Of a DNA stretch of 64,000 nucleotides, positions 12,404 through 27,141 are shown one piece after another; position 1 is the stretch's first letter; each line of letters opens with the position of its first letter. Origin of the DNA: Guillardia theta CCMP2712 (lineage: Eukaryota; Cryptophyceae; Pyrenomonadales; Geminigeraceae). Both the position numbers and the translations under genes were made by a program. The stretch is from positions 771,547 to 835,546 of the forward strand of contig NW_005434670.1 in the NCBI RefSeq assembly GCF_000315625.1, in the 5' to 3' direction. The notes below the pieces were generated by a model, which saw only the letters and a list, made by a program, of their open reading frames with translations, ran no database searches and was not told the origin of the DNA.

Positions 12404-13157
12404 ATGGTGAAATTCCTAGAGATTTGTAATTCGGCGGACCAGAATAACCTGGCCTTTGTGATCGTGCTGATTGGAAGCTGCCTCCTCAACCTACTTCTTA
12501 GCCTGTTCATCTTGTTCGTCCTGTTCTGTACAGGAAGAGGAAGCAAGGCGTCGAAATCCAGCAGCTACGTCGAGCCTGCAGCGTCCAACCCCGAGAAGAG
12601 CGACGTGAAGTCATTCCTACAGTTTCAGCCTGTACAAGTGACAACTTCTAACGATCTTGACGATGGGGGAGCGATCAAGGTGCCGCCTCATGCACTTATG
12701 ATGACTGGCTGCCCTGCTGCTCACGCCGACGTCTGATGGTGTTGTGATCGAGCAGGATGAACTCAAGAAGATGTCGAGGGAGATTGCAGACCTGAGCTCC
12801 AAGATGGAGAACAGGAGGCTGAATGAGATCACAGCCAGTAACCTTGTCTGCAAGCCTAAGGTCTCTCTGTGACGCCATGGCAGGCTATCTCCTGCACAAC
12901 GCGCACGACGTGATCGGCAACGGCGTTCCCACCTCCGCTCAGGTCAGTCTCCCCCCCCCCCCCCCCCCCCTGTCGCGCTCCCGGTGACGCTGGCTGCAGG
13001 TCACTCTAGAGCAGATCAGCGCGCATCAGGTATGTTTGACCCTCAGGAGAGCTGACGAGCTGAGAGGACGTGACAGGCTCACGTGCGGCTGCGAGTCGAC
13101 GACATCGACCGCAAGGTCGGCAAGCTCGAGTACCTCCTCGCCAAGATCACCAGCTGA
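12404..13157 (+). CDS. Small single-pass membrane protein with C-terminal coiled coil
   Basis: Exons 12404-12679, 12756-12837, 12884-12942, 13000-13029 and 13077-13157 join in phase to 175 residues. After 15 residues there is one strong transmembrane helix (AFVIVLIGSCLLNLLLSLFI), followed by a Ser-rich linker and a coiled coil (DELKKMSREIADLSSKMENR) that continues to the end (VDDIDRKVGKLEYLLAKITS). The family is not recognised. Topology suggests a signal-anchored protein with a cytosolic oligomerisation tail. The third intron contains a run of 20 C. The start follows the AGAGAGG repeat; upstream in-frame codons are repeat-derived and were not used. Confidence 0.72.
12951..12970. repeat. Homopolymer C run in an intron
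   Basis: Twenty C in a row just inside the third intron of the small membrane protein gene. This is a likely site of length error or polymorphism. Confidence 0.9.
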
Positions 13158-13335
13158 TGCAAGAGCAGCCCACCCGTGGCTTGTTTGCTCCCATGTCGAC
13201 ATGTCAACAACTATCAGCCCTCAGTGTCTGTAGTGATAGAGTACTTTACAGATTTACAACTTCCACGCCAAGCTCCGTCCTCTGCTCCTCGCCTCCCGCG
13301 CAGCTCCCATCCCGCTGCTCCCATCATTCCTATGC

Positions 13336-14872
13336 TCAGCACACTCCATACGTGTACGGGGCAGAGGATGTATCCTCCATCGCTTGCAGTGGTACAGGGT
13401 CATCGATCAAGACTGCTTCCCCTTGCTTGTGAACTAGTCGACCTTTCACCCACACCATTGCGACATTCACCTCCGAACCGAGGTTGATTAATTTCTCAAG
13501 GAGGTGCATGGACGAGTCCGAATCCCACACGTCTATCCCCCCCCTCGCAGCATCCAGCAGCACAGCGTCGAAGCTCTTCCCTGCCTCCAAGGTTCCCACC
13601 TGCCCTTCAATCCCCAGAGCCTTCGCCCCTCCCATGGTTGCCAGGTGAAACGCGTGTCGCCAGTCTAGCAGCTCGTCGCTCTTGATAGGTGCGAAGTTTC
13701 TGGTGACCTGATGGGCGATGACGGCGTTTCTCATCGAATTGAGCATGGAGGGGCTGTATCCTCCAGCTACATCGGTGCCCAGAGCGACCTTGTTCCCAAG
13801 AGCGACGATCTTGGCGGTCGGCAAGACTCCATCGGCGAAGAAGAAGTTGGAGAGCGGACAGTGAGAGATGCTCGTTCCCCGTTGCCGCAGCGTGCGCAGG
13901 TCCTCATCGTCCAGGTGAACCCCGTGTGCCATGATCGTCTTGTCGTGCAGAAGTCCGCAAGTGTCGAAGATGGTCGTGTCGGACTTGAGGTGGGGATACC
14001 GCGACTTCACCATGGCGATCTCGTCCAACGACTCTGAGATGTGAGACTGCACGTGACAGTCATACCTGTCCGCCAGCGCGCCCAGACCATTCAACAGCTC
14101 CATGCTGCAGCTGGGAATGAACCTCGGGGTTACCACTGGATGGACAAGCTCGCTTCCCAGGCCTCGCACGGACTGAATGAACCTCTCCGTGCTCTCCAGC
14201 GACTCCTCCGTGCTCTCAATGTAGTCTGCCGGCGCCAGGCTGTCCATGCAGACCTTACCGATGTATGCTCGCTGACCTCGCGAGGCCGCAAGCTCAGCAA
14301 ACGCTATGCAGGACTGCAGGTGGATCGTAGCAAAGTAGAGAGCACAAGTCGTTCCATTCCTCAGCGTCCGATCGATGACGGACGAGTAGACTCGCTTCGC
14401 TGTCTCCACGTCTCGCAGACTGCTCTCGGCCGGGAACGTGTACTTCTGCAGCCAGTCCATGAGGGGGAGGTCAGTCGCTGTCCCCGTGTAGGAGTACTGC
14501 GGCGCATGGATGTGCGTGTCGATGAAGCCAGGCACAAGCATCTGGCCCCTCTCAAGCTTCACAAGCTCGATGCCCCACTCCTCGTTCAACACGCAAGAGC
14601 CTGCTGCCCTGCCCTGCATCCACAGCCTGACTGGCTCGTCCTCCAGCTCCTTTAGTCGCGTCACCACAATGATCTTGCCTCTCTGATCCACCACCAGAAC
14701 AGCTTCCTCCATCACGTCGATCTGCAGCGAGAGCTTCAGACCAGCTCGCAAGCATCCTCCCCCTCACCTTGCCGTACGCGGTTGCGTGCGCCATGGTACC
14801 AAAGATTACCAGCCGGGCATCCGCCTCGACCCACCTGATCGGCACCTGCGGGTGGCTGCCGCTGACTCCCAT
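13336..14872 (-). CDS. GDA: Guanine deaminase
   Basis: Exons 14872-14768 and 14721-13336 (46-nt intron) give 496 residues, close to the usual length of about 450. It is an amidohydrolase: the metal-binding HxH sits in PGFIDTHIHAPQY, followed by HISES, the second His region TIMAHGVHLDDEDL, SHCPLSN and the catalytic Asp in ALGTDVAGGYSPSML. These are guanine-deaminase rather than adenosine-deaminase signatures. The enzyme converts guanine to xanthine and ammonia in purine salvage/catabolism with one zinc. The intron splice restores the N-terminal strand (GTMAHATAYGK|IDVMEEAVLVV). The start is the Met at MGVSGSHPQVP; a Met 15 codons upstream is in frame. No targeting signal is evident, so a cytosolic role is inferred. 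Confidence 0.92.
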
Positions 14873-15155
14873 GTGCTGCCCATGCGCGTCAAAAAAGAAG
14901 ACAAGCGAGAGCAACACCCGCTACCTCCTCCTGTCGCCTTCCTCCTCTCTCCTCCTGTCGCACTCCTCCTGTCTCCTCCTTTCGCCCCTCCGACGCCATG
15001 GCAGGGCTGCAACGTACTAGTCATAGTCACATCAACTGTCAAGCACAATCGGTACGGGGATCGCAGGTGGTGAGACCCGAGCGAATTCTGCAGGTTTGCA
15101 GCAGACGGCGATTCCCAAAGACGAGGCGAGAGCGAGGAGGGCGTCTCTTCTGCTC

Positions 15156-17450
15156 TCAGCTGGTCTCCCTGCTCGACTGCGTGCTGGTATCTGTGCTGGT
15201 CTTCAGGTGGACTAATCTGAGGCTCTGGTACCTAAGCAGGGACAGTCATGGGATGAGCAAGCTTCAGGTGCTCACCTCTGGCTCCCGAGCTTCCTCTTGG
15301 ACCCTCTCGGAATCGATCGGAGCTGATGAGCTCGCACGGGAGGCGGGAGACTGGAGGGTGTGCTTGTCCACAATCTCCTTCCTCGCTGACAGGATCGCGT
15401 CTAGTTCAGACACGTTCCCGTTCTGTGAGCTGACTGAGGCCAGCTTGCTCAGACTCCTCCCGAAGGGCGACGGGCTACCGACGGAGTCATGGAGGGAGGA
15501 AGGAGTGTCTGCGGATCTGAGCGGCGAGAAGGGATCTGGAGGAGAACGATGAGCGAACAAGAGCAGGAGCGCTGAGGCAAGCCTGATCTCGAGGGGGAGG
15601 AAGTCTTGTGCTCCAGCCTAGTGGGGGTGAAGGACGACATGGAGTGGTTGAGACTCGACACGTGCTGCAGCCTCTGCGTCAGCCTCGCTGCTGCCCGGTC
15701 AGAGAGGTGAGAAATTGAACCACCTGGCCTGGCGGAGATGCCGTGACGGGGGGCGAGTGCAGGTTGAACCTCTTGGGCGTGCCGTCGGAGGTAGCAGGAG
15801 AGGTTCTCCGCGAGGAGAAGGTCTTGGGGTTGAGGGCATCGTCTACCCTCTCCACCTTGTGCAACTGGTCGTCCTCGTTAGGACCCTCGAGCTGCCGCCC
15901 GCTCTCAAACCTTCTTTGTGATCTTCCCTTGCATCAGGATACTGCACGGATCCCTTATTTGATCTTCAAGCTCCCGGACTGCAGCCAAACTCAAAACCCC
16001 GACAACATGATCGTCTCATTGCATTACTGATGAACTCTGGCGAGATCGACTTGCCAAACATGATGATCCCGATAGTCGCAATGATACTCCCACGGCGCAT
16101 GCCAAAGATGAGAATTTGCCTCCTCGAGATTTTCAACGCTGCTGCAAGGTCTTGTATCAATTGCTCTTGGTACCTGAGGGTGGAATCAGTCGCAGACAAG
16201 AGCAGCATGTGGTCCTGGAACCTCTTCCTTGTGTCGTGCGACAGCGCCATCATGTCGTAGTTGTCCTCAAGGGTGAGAGAGACGATGATTGGATCTTTGA
16301 CGTTCAGTCGCGGGCTGAAGAAGTGATTGGAGATCGGAATGACACTCTCGAGGTTCAGCTTTTTGACTTTGGGTGCCATGACTGGAGTGGGAGGATTATC
16401 ATCGTGGGTAGATGTGGAGAGATTCAGAAGCCCGTCTGCTCCCGTCCCTCCTCCCATGCTCGTCGACTGATCCAAACGGAGATGGAGGTACAGGCGACAG
16501 AAATCAGCCTGTGAATGCGCGTTGAGCTCATTCGACGTTGATCCCGCCTCATCGGCCGCGTGCACACAGTACCAGCCTCCTCGCGAGCTGTGCTCTTCCT
16601 TCAAATGTCTCAGGGAGATCCCATCCAAGAACCCGATCTTTTCTCGCGAATGATTCGAACTCACTAACGGCGAGGAGCGCTGTGTAGGACACCAGTAAAT
16701 GTCTACCTGCACAGAGCCATATGCTATCATGGTCTCATCCAGCATGAAGTCGAAGTAGGAGTTCCATGAGGGGTCAGCAACGCTTGCAGTCTTGGTCATA
16801 ATGACGTTGGTGTGACCCGGACACATGATTGAAACCGAACAAACAAGTTCACCATCTCCTTGGAGGTTTCTTCGCAACAGCTCGAAGTTTTCGCAAGAGC
16901 CAACGTACAATGAGAAGTTCTGTCTGCCAGGTTGTGACCGTTGAGGAGACATTTGCGACGCAGCAGAGAGGCTGTCAGAGTCCATCCACCTGAGGACATA
17001 CGAATCTTCCGTGTTCGTCTCTGTATGCTGATCCCTCAGCTCCTCCAAGGGGGAGGCGCCGTGATGGCGGTTGTCGCTTCCGTCCCCAGCCTGCCAAACT
17101 TTCCTGGGTGTGACGGGCGATAGAGAAGACGGGGAACCTCCGTGCTGCTGGAAGTGCATGTCTGCCAACCTCTCGTAGGCTGCCGCCACCTCCGCACCCT
17201 TCCCTGTCCTCACCGCCTCCTCCATCAGCTCCTCCAGGCCAGGGCCCGGCATGTCTACCGGCGGTGGGGATTGAGGTGGGGGTTGGTAGGCCCAGAGGGA
17301 AATAGGTGAAGTATACAGTGAGGTGGTAGTGGATTGGTCAGAGGGACTGCACATGGCGTTGAAACACCAAGTCTGCGAAGCGCGCCAGCTCTCTCTGCCC
17401 AGCATCGAATGCTGCCGTAGCACGCACATGCGTCCGAGACCCGCAAACAC
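15156..17450 (-). CDS. C2-like domain protein with Ser/Pro-rich tail
   Basis: The long 5' exon runs from 17450 (or Met at 17252, MPGPGLEELMEEAV, which I favour) to about 16011. Around residue 180 a C2-like beta sandwich is visible: NFSLYVGSCENFELL, TASVADPSWNSYFDF, GSVQVDIYW, REKIGFLDGISLRHL and WYCVHAAD. The usual calcium-binding aspartates are not obvious. A further conserved-looking block lies before the first intron (ISRRQILIFGMRRGSIIATI). Then come a 49-nt intron and small exons rich in Ser, Pro and Thr, including one that needs a GC-AG intron at about 15556-15602. One junction near 15890 and the 3' end (15156, or further toward 14900) are unresolved. Function is unknown; a membrane- or protein-binding role is inferred from the C2 fold. 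Confidence 0.6.
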
Positions 17451-17644
17451 TCATCGTTGACGAAGCATGTCGCTTACAAGGCTCGAAGGAAACCTTGACA
17501 TGCAAAGAGCGATGGAGAACGGCTGAAAATCGGCGAAATAAGAGCAGACCCAGGATAAAAAGAAAGAGTGAGACACGAGAGCAGACAAATCGTTTCTGAT
17601 TGAGTGGCAAAACAACACAGAAAAGTGTGAAGGCTTAGAGATTG

Positions 17645-18706
17645 TCAGGAGCTGATTGCGGTTGTAAAGAGAGAAGAAAAAATAATCCGCCCACGACCGC
17701 CTGCATGGATGGTGAGGACATCACTTTCGAGCAATTCAACACTTACTATCAAAGCAAACAGAACAGGAAAGAGTGTGGATGAGAATGAGCTTTGGTTGGT
17801 CGTGCTGGCCATATCCAGATCTGTGTTCAAATCAACTTGTCGTCGCAAACATCGAAGACAAGAGTACCTGATAGATCTTCTTCCTCCGCAGCAAGATCTG
17901 GGTTCTTCTGCGCTGAATTATTACTGCATAGCATCCAGCACGAGCAATACAACAAAATTTACCGCCTCCCAATCTTCTATCAAATCTGAAAATAGTTCAC
18001 AAAAAGTCTTGTCCTTCAAGTTTGTGCGCATTGATTTTCTTGCAAGCTGGTCAAACGTGAGATATCATTAGTGAGAAACATAAATTAACCTGTCGTTTTA
18101 CACTTTCACTGGTAGTGATAGTGCCAATAGCAGGCACACTATCCAACATGAATGATACCACTCCTTGCAAGATGGAAGAAACTGTGTTTAAGAGTCACAG
18201 TGAATCCATCACGGTACGTCATGAATTCCACTACAGTGGAATTCATGCGCCAAGAGTAGATTGTTCGTGATTCGATCAAAGTTCTACCTGACCACATGCA
18301 GTTCCAAGTCTCCGGATGGAAATCAGACATGCTAAGACAAATCCGTTGGTTCGGCTCAAAGCGGCCGCTTGGGGTGAGCATCCGGATAGACGGTGGCTTA
18401 TAAGGGTACTCCTGGGGAAAGCGGATGATGCCGTGATAGTATCCTCCCTGGTAAGGCGAGCCAGCAGGTCCTTCTATGACAAAATGCCATTCGAGCATGT
18501 TTGAGGGGAGAGGCTACTCGAACGTCAGCTTGTGCGGGCGAGATGACGATGGGCTCTCACCGTTGCATGTACTCCAGCCACAGGCTCCTCCTTCAGCTTC
18601 TTCAACTCGCGCTGTAATCGTTGCTGAGATGATCACAGTCATGCATGACGATCATGAAAGGATAATTCGTTGATACCAAGTTCTGTTTGCGCTCTGCAGG
18701 ATGCAT
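17645..18706 (-). CDS. UBE2J2: Tail-anchored ubiquitin-conjugating enzyme E2 J2
   Basis: Seven exons (18706-18677, 18623-18561, 18513-18288, 18181-18090, 18046-17963, 17907-17868, 17835-17645) join without phase error to 241 residues. The N-terminus has the J2 pattern ([17 protein letters not shown]). The UBC core has [25 protein letters not shown] and the J-class active-site region [19 protein letters not shown], with Cys as ubiquitin acceptor. J-class hallmarks continue with [21 protein letters not shown] and [11 protein letters not shown] hydrophobic tail near the C-terminus ([18 protein letters not shown]) is the ER membrane anchor, as in UBE2J2/Ubc6, but unusually some 28 mostly polar residues follow it. 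The expected role is ER-associated degradation at the cytosolic face of the ER. The intron at 17836-17867 is only 32 nt. Confidence 0.93.
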
Positions 18707-20129
18707 CTTCAACCCCTGAAAGAAAGAACGATTCCGACAACCAAACTACCTCGCTTTGTGTTGTTGTCAATTCACTCGGGTCAAATCAGCAGATGCTGGA
18801 GAGTTTCAACTGGCAGTGACAAAGAATAGTCTTAGAAAGTCATTCAGAATGTCTCAATTCAACGGGACGAGATTAAATCTTCAAGCACAGCTGTTCGTAG
18901 CTAGCGAATGTTCTTTCCACTCTTAAACACTCCCATTCATTCCCACCAACAATACAAATTCATCCCTGCTCCTTCTTCTCTGCAACCGGTCAAGACTAAC
19001 ATCTCTGCTTCTTCTGTCGTCCTTCACCTCCCTGCATCCTTCGTTTCTCCATCCTATGCGTACCCTCACTCCAGCAGCCCCAGCATGTTCCTTTACCCCG
19101 AGGCCGCAGAGCCCCAGGGTCCCACCCAAGGTCGTGGATCTCTCGAGTGAGGTACCTAGCGAGAGAGAGAAGGACCTCTCTTCTGCCCTTCGAGACCAGC
19201 TTCCCAATGATCCTGAGGCGGGCGCTATCTTCTAAAAACGTGACTGAATAAGTTTGAAGCCGTCACTGTCACTGTCACCGGGCCGGGTCGGACCAGCCTG
19301 CCGCGTGCAGCGGCCCGGCCTGAGCCCCGGGCCCGGCGGGCCGTCGTAGGATGCCACTGGCGGCCTGAGGGCTGAGCCAGCCGGGACAAAACTGGCCGGG
19401 CCGTGCAGGCCGCTTGCGGCCAGGCTCGGAGTCTGAGTGACATGGCAATGATGATAGCCGGGCCCAACAGTGAAACTTTACCGTGCGTACGGTGTCGATC
19501 CGAGTCGTCGTCGGACCGGGACCGTCCGACGGTCTGCGTCAACCGTTGGCCGCGGCCCGGTTCCTGGCAACTTGAAGTGAAGGCGAGCTGCGGCCCCGGA
19601 CCACGGCCGCCGGGCTGGGCCCGGGGTGCGGCCACTGAGGCTGAGGTCTGTCTGGCTCAAATTTTCAAGTCACTGAGTGACTCAAAGTTACTAAAAAAAA
19701 AGTCTCCGGCCCCCGGATCATGGCACCCGGTGGTCGGTCACCGGGTCACGGGGTGCCGGCCCCGGGGGCCGGCCTGGCAGTGGCGGCGGGCCGGCCTGGC
19801 GGAGCGCAGTCACTATATCTTCTTGAACTTTAGTTACTTCTCGGATTCTATGTTCCATGGAAGCAGGATTTATTTTAACGGGTAGGGGTAACGGGTAGAG
19901 GTACTCATCTGGCTTGGTGGTAGACAGTTTCACAGCCATAGCGTTCGAATGATGGCATAAGTAAAGAGGATACTAGAATTTGCTATTCTCACATTCGAAC
20001 TTTCGAGGAGGTATGGACTGGTGTTATAAACATGCGAACGAGAATTTTGAGGGAGGGGTAGTCACGATTTCAGGCTAGTTTGTTGTGGTGCGGGGGGTAG
20101 GCGTTATTGCTAAGGCGTACTGTGAGGCC
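18707..20129. other. Divergent intergenic region with GC-rich island
   Basis: It separates the starts of UBE2J2 (-) and DUF760 (+). The block at about 19260-19800 is very GC-rich and full of CCGGGCC and GGCCGGCC words. Downstream of it, 19870-20070 carries GGGTAGGGGTAACGGGTAG-type repeats. An 80-codon + frame at 18908-19150 has no recognisable domain and was not accepted. Confidence 0.6.
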
Positions 20130-21688
20130 ATGTCGAGATTAATGGCGGCCGTAGTGATGAGTCTGGGAACAGCGTGCGCTTTCCATGGACCCCTTCCTCT
20201 CTCCCCTTCCTCTTTCTCCCTTGCTTGGCCGACCTCCTCTCGATCCCTCCCATTGTCACCGGTGTCTCAATCTTGCTCAGCGTTTTCCCCGCTGGTGTCG
20301 AGTGGAAAACAGTTTGCCAAGGTCAGCCTGCGCATGGCGGGAACCTTTGGCAACAACGAGGATCCAGAAGACGAGAGAGGAAACTCCTTGCCTCTCTTCT
20401 ACAGGAGTGACAATGGCACAAGGGACTCAGAATTCCGAGGCATTCAGTCGAGGGATGATGGACCAATCAATCCTTATGTTGAGATGCTGGAATCTATCTC
20501 CCCCGGAGAAATGGTCGGTCAGTTCATGGCAACAGCATCTCCGAGAGTTCAAACCGCAGTGAAGAATACGATCATGGGGTTGCTGGGAAGGTAGACTCAA
20601 CTTCATGCTCGCATTCAAATAAGTCTCTTCTTCAGCCTACGCGCCTCCCCTGCGTTTGATGCCTCCATTGTTACTACACAGCGGGCAATGGCGTCTTTGA
20701 TGTTTCAGCTCGAAATGACTGTAATGATGCATACCAGATGTCAAATACATTGTTTTGTAATCAATCATTTCCAGGGCTACATGTTTCGCAATGCCGAGTA
20801 CAGGCTAAGCTTGCAGAAGTCTCTTTTGGAAGCGCTTCCGCCATCCATTGAGGAGGCAACTTGAAGAAATGAATGATAGTGGCTTCGTTGCTTACAATCA
20901 ATTTAGGAGAAAACGCCATCACCGAGTGTAAAGGGCAAAATTACTGTGACCATGCCAGATGGAAAAGAAATAGAGGTGAAACTGATTTCACTGATCGATT
21001 GTTTGAGTATGCGTTCCCATTCATGTCTAAATTTCATTCTTTCTAGGTTGATGCCAATGCATATGTCTCAGAGCTTTCAAGAGAGGTAAAACAATTGAAA
21101 TCAGAACTACTGAGCCTCCAAAAGGTCAGTTGCTTTTAGAATAATCTGATGCCAAGACTGATTGATTTGACAGCAAAATGACATGGATGAAGTACAAGAT
21201 ATATTGGGATTTGTTCAGGTTCCAAATGATTTATCAAAGCTGGACTGAGCTCATTATGCTATCAGCGCCTAGACAACAAGGAGATGCAGTCGCTTACCTC
21301 GAGTGTAAGGTGCGGCAAAAGTCGATTGCCGTCAGTTCGACGCCTTGTGATGTAGAAATCGTTTTAGCCCTGAGGTATTGGACGCAATGAGGAAGCTGGT
21401 GGACACCGTCATCAAAGGGATGGGCGCTGATCCTTCTCTGATGAAGTGAGCAAATCTGTCTTGACTGAGATCATCGTGACTCCTCGTCCAGCGAGGGTAT
21501 TGAAATCATCACTGAGGTCCCAGCAAGCACTCTTGCCCAGCTGTGCATGTGGCAGGTAAACCCCTTGAAGCAAAGGTCGTGCCTTTTCTGACAAGCTTCC
21601 CAAACAACCACAGCTCGTGGTTGGATACAACTTGAGGGAAATGGAAGCTCGGGAAGAACTGAACAAGCGTCTTCCTGGTAAAGAGTGA
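20130..21688 (+). CDS. Plastid-targeted DUF760 protein
   Basis: Ten exons (20130-20590, 20636-20720, 20775-20855, 20907-20975, 21047-21124, 21174-21218, 21266-21309, 21368-21445, 21492-21555, 21614-21688) give 359 residues. The first 22 residues form a signal peptide (MSRLMAAVVMSLGTACA) directly followed by FHGPLPLSPSS. The Phe at the cleavage point, with a Ser/Pro-rich transit region, is the bipartite plastid signal of red-lineage secondary plastids. Two DUF760 helical modules follow: SPGEMVGQFMATASPRVQ...GYMFRNAEYRLSLQ, and SPEVLDAMRKLV...LVVGYNLREMEARE. The linker KGKITVTMPDGKEIEVDA is also typical of plant and algal members. Function is not established by sequence; plant homologues are plastid stromal proteins. 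The intron after exon 3 must be GC-AG, otherwise a stop follows three codons later. Confidence 0.88.
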
Positions 21689-21970
21689 AGAAAAAGAAAC
21701 ATGTCAAATTACGTCCTAGCGAACCAGCGATGTTGATTCTTTCTTCTATTCTTTATTAGACCTAATAATAGAGGAATGCATTTTAGGCGTCAACCAACAG
21801 CATTGCAGCGCAAAGTTGATGCAAACATTGCAGACGAGCGAGAGATTCTAAAAAACATTATCCTGCGATGTCTTGGTCTGACCATTAAACATGATGTTCG
21901 GGTTCCGGATGATATCACCCATGCTAACCACCTGGCAGGACGCTAAGAACAGCAAGCTTTCATATCTGTC

Positions 21971-22507
21971 TCACCCTCGGGCTGTCTGCGCTGCTGTCGT
22001 ACATCGCATGTCTTCGAAGACGTTGAGCTTTCGTTTCAAGCTCGCGAATGACCAAAGGAGAGCTGGAAAGGATCTGCACCCGGCGAGCTGGATGCAAGCG
22101 GCGCGCTGCTGGGACTCGTCTCTGTACAATGATGAGATTGAGAACAATGTGTGCTTAATGATCACATGAAATGAAGGAGGGAACACAACCTCCTCTGCTT
22201 CTACTTTGCCACCAAAGCCAGAACGGATGGTGATCACAGCTGGATGAAAGCGATTACGAACAAACAACACAATGAGCCACACTCATGGAGTACAAATAGT
22301 GGGGGAAAAAATACCTAAAGCAGCAATCGTGCAGACCAGAATCCCGGCAACGAGCATGGCAGTGGCCCTGCTCTTGATAGCACGCTTTGCTTCACAAGGG
22401 AATGATCCATCTGCAAAAAAAATCAACAATCGGCCTCCGAGCAAAACACTAGATTGATTTGCTTCAGTGGAAGCATCAGGGAGGACATCAAAGACGCCGA
22501 GAGCTTC
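21971..22507 (-). CDS. Possible small one-pass membrane protein (doubtful)
   Basis: Exons 22507-22450, 22410-22315 and 22239-21971 join in phase (introns 39 and 75 nt). They read EALGVFDVLPDAST..., one hydrophobic helix (ATAMLVAGILVCTIAALAV), then a basic C-terminal part. The 5' exon is not settled; upstream minus-strand sequence runs into the minisatellite, whose hydrophobic Leu-rich translation could even supply a signal peptide. No family is recognised. A rival reading on the + strand starts at 21776 (MHFRRQPTALQRK...) and, after removal of a 44-nt intron, stays open to 22169. Only one can be right; the membrane helix and better splice sites favour the minus strand slightly. Confidence 0.3.
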
Positions 22508-22630
22508 CTAACCAGTAACCAGAGGGGAGGTATTTTTATCGCGTTCAAAGAGAAGCTTCTCGAATATGAGCACAAAGTAGAAGACCATGAAGACAAGAAG
22601 CAGAGGGAAAGAAAAAGGAGGACAAGCAGG

Positions 22631-23431
22631 AAGATTAGAAGGGGAGCACAAGTAGGAAGATTAGAAGGTGAGCACAAGTAGGAAGATTAGAAGGGAAGCA
22701 CAAGTAGGAAGATTAGAAGGGGAGCACAAGTAGGAAGATTAGAAGGAGAGCACAAGTAGGAAGATTAGAAGGGGAGCACAAGCAGGAAGATTAGAAGGGG
22801 AGCACAAGTAGGAAGATTAGAAGGGGAGGAAGAGAGAGGAAGATTAGAAGGGGAGGGAGAGAGAGGAAGATTAGAAGGAGAGGAAGAGAGAGGAAAATTA
22901 GAAGGGGAGGAAGAGAGAGGAAGATTAGAAGGGGAGGAAGAGAGAGGAAGATTAGAAGGGGAGGGAGAGAGAGGAAGATTAGAAGGGGAGACCAAGTAGG
23001 AAGATTAGAAGGGGAGGGAGAGAGAGGAAGATTAGAAGGGGAGGAAGAGAGAGGAAGATTAGAAGGGGAGGGAGAGAGAGGAAGATTAGAAGGGGAGGAA
23101 GAGAGAGGAAGATTAGAAGGGGAGCACAAGTAGGAAGATTAGAAGGGGAGGGAGAGAGAGGAAGATTAGAAGGAGAGGAAGAGAGAGGAAGATTAGAAGG
23201 GGAGGAAGAGAGAGGAAGATTAGAAGGGGAGGAAGAGAGAGGAAGATTAGAAGGGGAGCACAAGATAGGAAGATTAGAAGGGGAGCACAAGTAGGAAGAT
23301 TAGAAGGGGAGGAAGAGAGAGGAAGATTAGAAGGGGAGGGAGAGAGAGGAAGATTAGAAGGAGAGGAAGAGAGAGGAAGATTAGAAGGGGAGGAAGAGAG
23401 AGGAAGATTAGAAGGGGAGGAAGAGAGAGGA
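22631..23431. repeat. 26/27-bp minisatellite, about 30 copies
   Basis: Tandem units begin GGAAGATTAGAAGGGGAG and end either in GAAGAGAGA (27 bp) or CACAAGTA (26 bp). The two variants are interspersed in blocks. One strand is almost pure purine. Open frames on both strands across the array are products of the repeat, not genes. Confidence 0.92.
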
Positions 23432-23951
23432 AGGGAGGGTCGGGCGCTTTTTGCTCACAGGATAGTAGCATTGCCATGTTCCCAAGGGCCAGTCTGAATT
23501 TTCACTCAAACGAGAAAAATGTAACTTCACAAGCCTGCCTATCAATTTATACTAGAAATTATTGAGGACATCAATTGACATTTACTTGGAATACATCACT
23601 TTCAGGTATTGCTGCTGGTATTGCTGTGTTAGGTTCATACGTGAGGCAGGCTTGGCACAAGATTTTACATTGCGATGGCGTGGAAGTGAAGCAAGATCCC
23701 GTGACAGCTTGATTGACGTCCCGCTAGTCCTTACTCTCCTCCTCCTCCTCCTCCTCCTCCTCCTCCCATCATCACCGCCACAACCACTAATATTACTACC
23801 CCCACCCCATTCAGTCAGATTTCGCACACCAGGCAGCTCATGGCAGTCTGGGTTGGATAATCTCTTTGACCTCTGCAGAGTGGTGGAGAGACGCGATGAG
23901 ATGAAGCTTTAGGGCTACCGGCGGTCGGCCGTTGAAGATCTTTCGTCTCAG
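23432..23951. other. Spacer upstream of the LysM gene
   Basis: 520 bp between the minisatellite and the LysM start. It contains a (CTC)n run at about 23734-23766 and no supported gene. The 116-codon frame at 23562-23912 includes the repeat and was not accepted. Confidence 0.5.
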
Positions 23952-26883
<2,932 letters not shown>

Positions 26884-27141
26884 GGAGAGGAGTGAAGTGT
26901 CAGGATTGTTGATTCAGAATCAGAGTTTATCATCTCAAATCAGACCGGAACAAGCATCGATAGCATTGATATGTAAAGAAATGTAAATCTTTTGCAGTAT
27001 ACAAAATATCTATGAGAACTTTGTAGATTTATTACCAATAGAAGGGTTTTTTCGTTCTAAAAGACTTGATTGCTATCGACAACGCAATGCAACATCGCTA
27101 GGGTACAGTTGATATCTTACACAAGCTGGCTCTTCAAAAAT

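Noticed and set aside
18908-19150. 80-codon + strand frame between UBE2J2 and DUF760
   Set aside because: Low-complexity Ser/Pro composition, no splice-linked partner and no recognised domain.
22765-23477. Minus-strand open frames of repeated Leu/Ser/Pro units
   Set aside because: Pure translation of the 26/27-bp minisatellite; no unique coding sequence inside.
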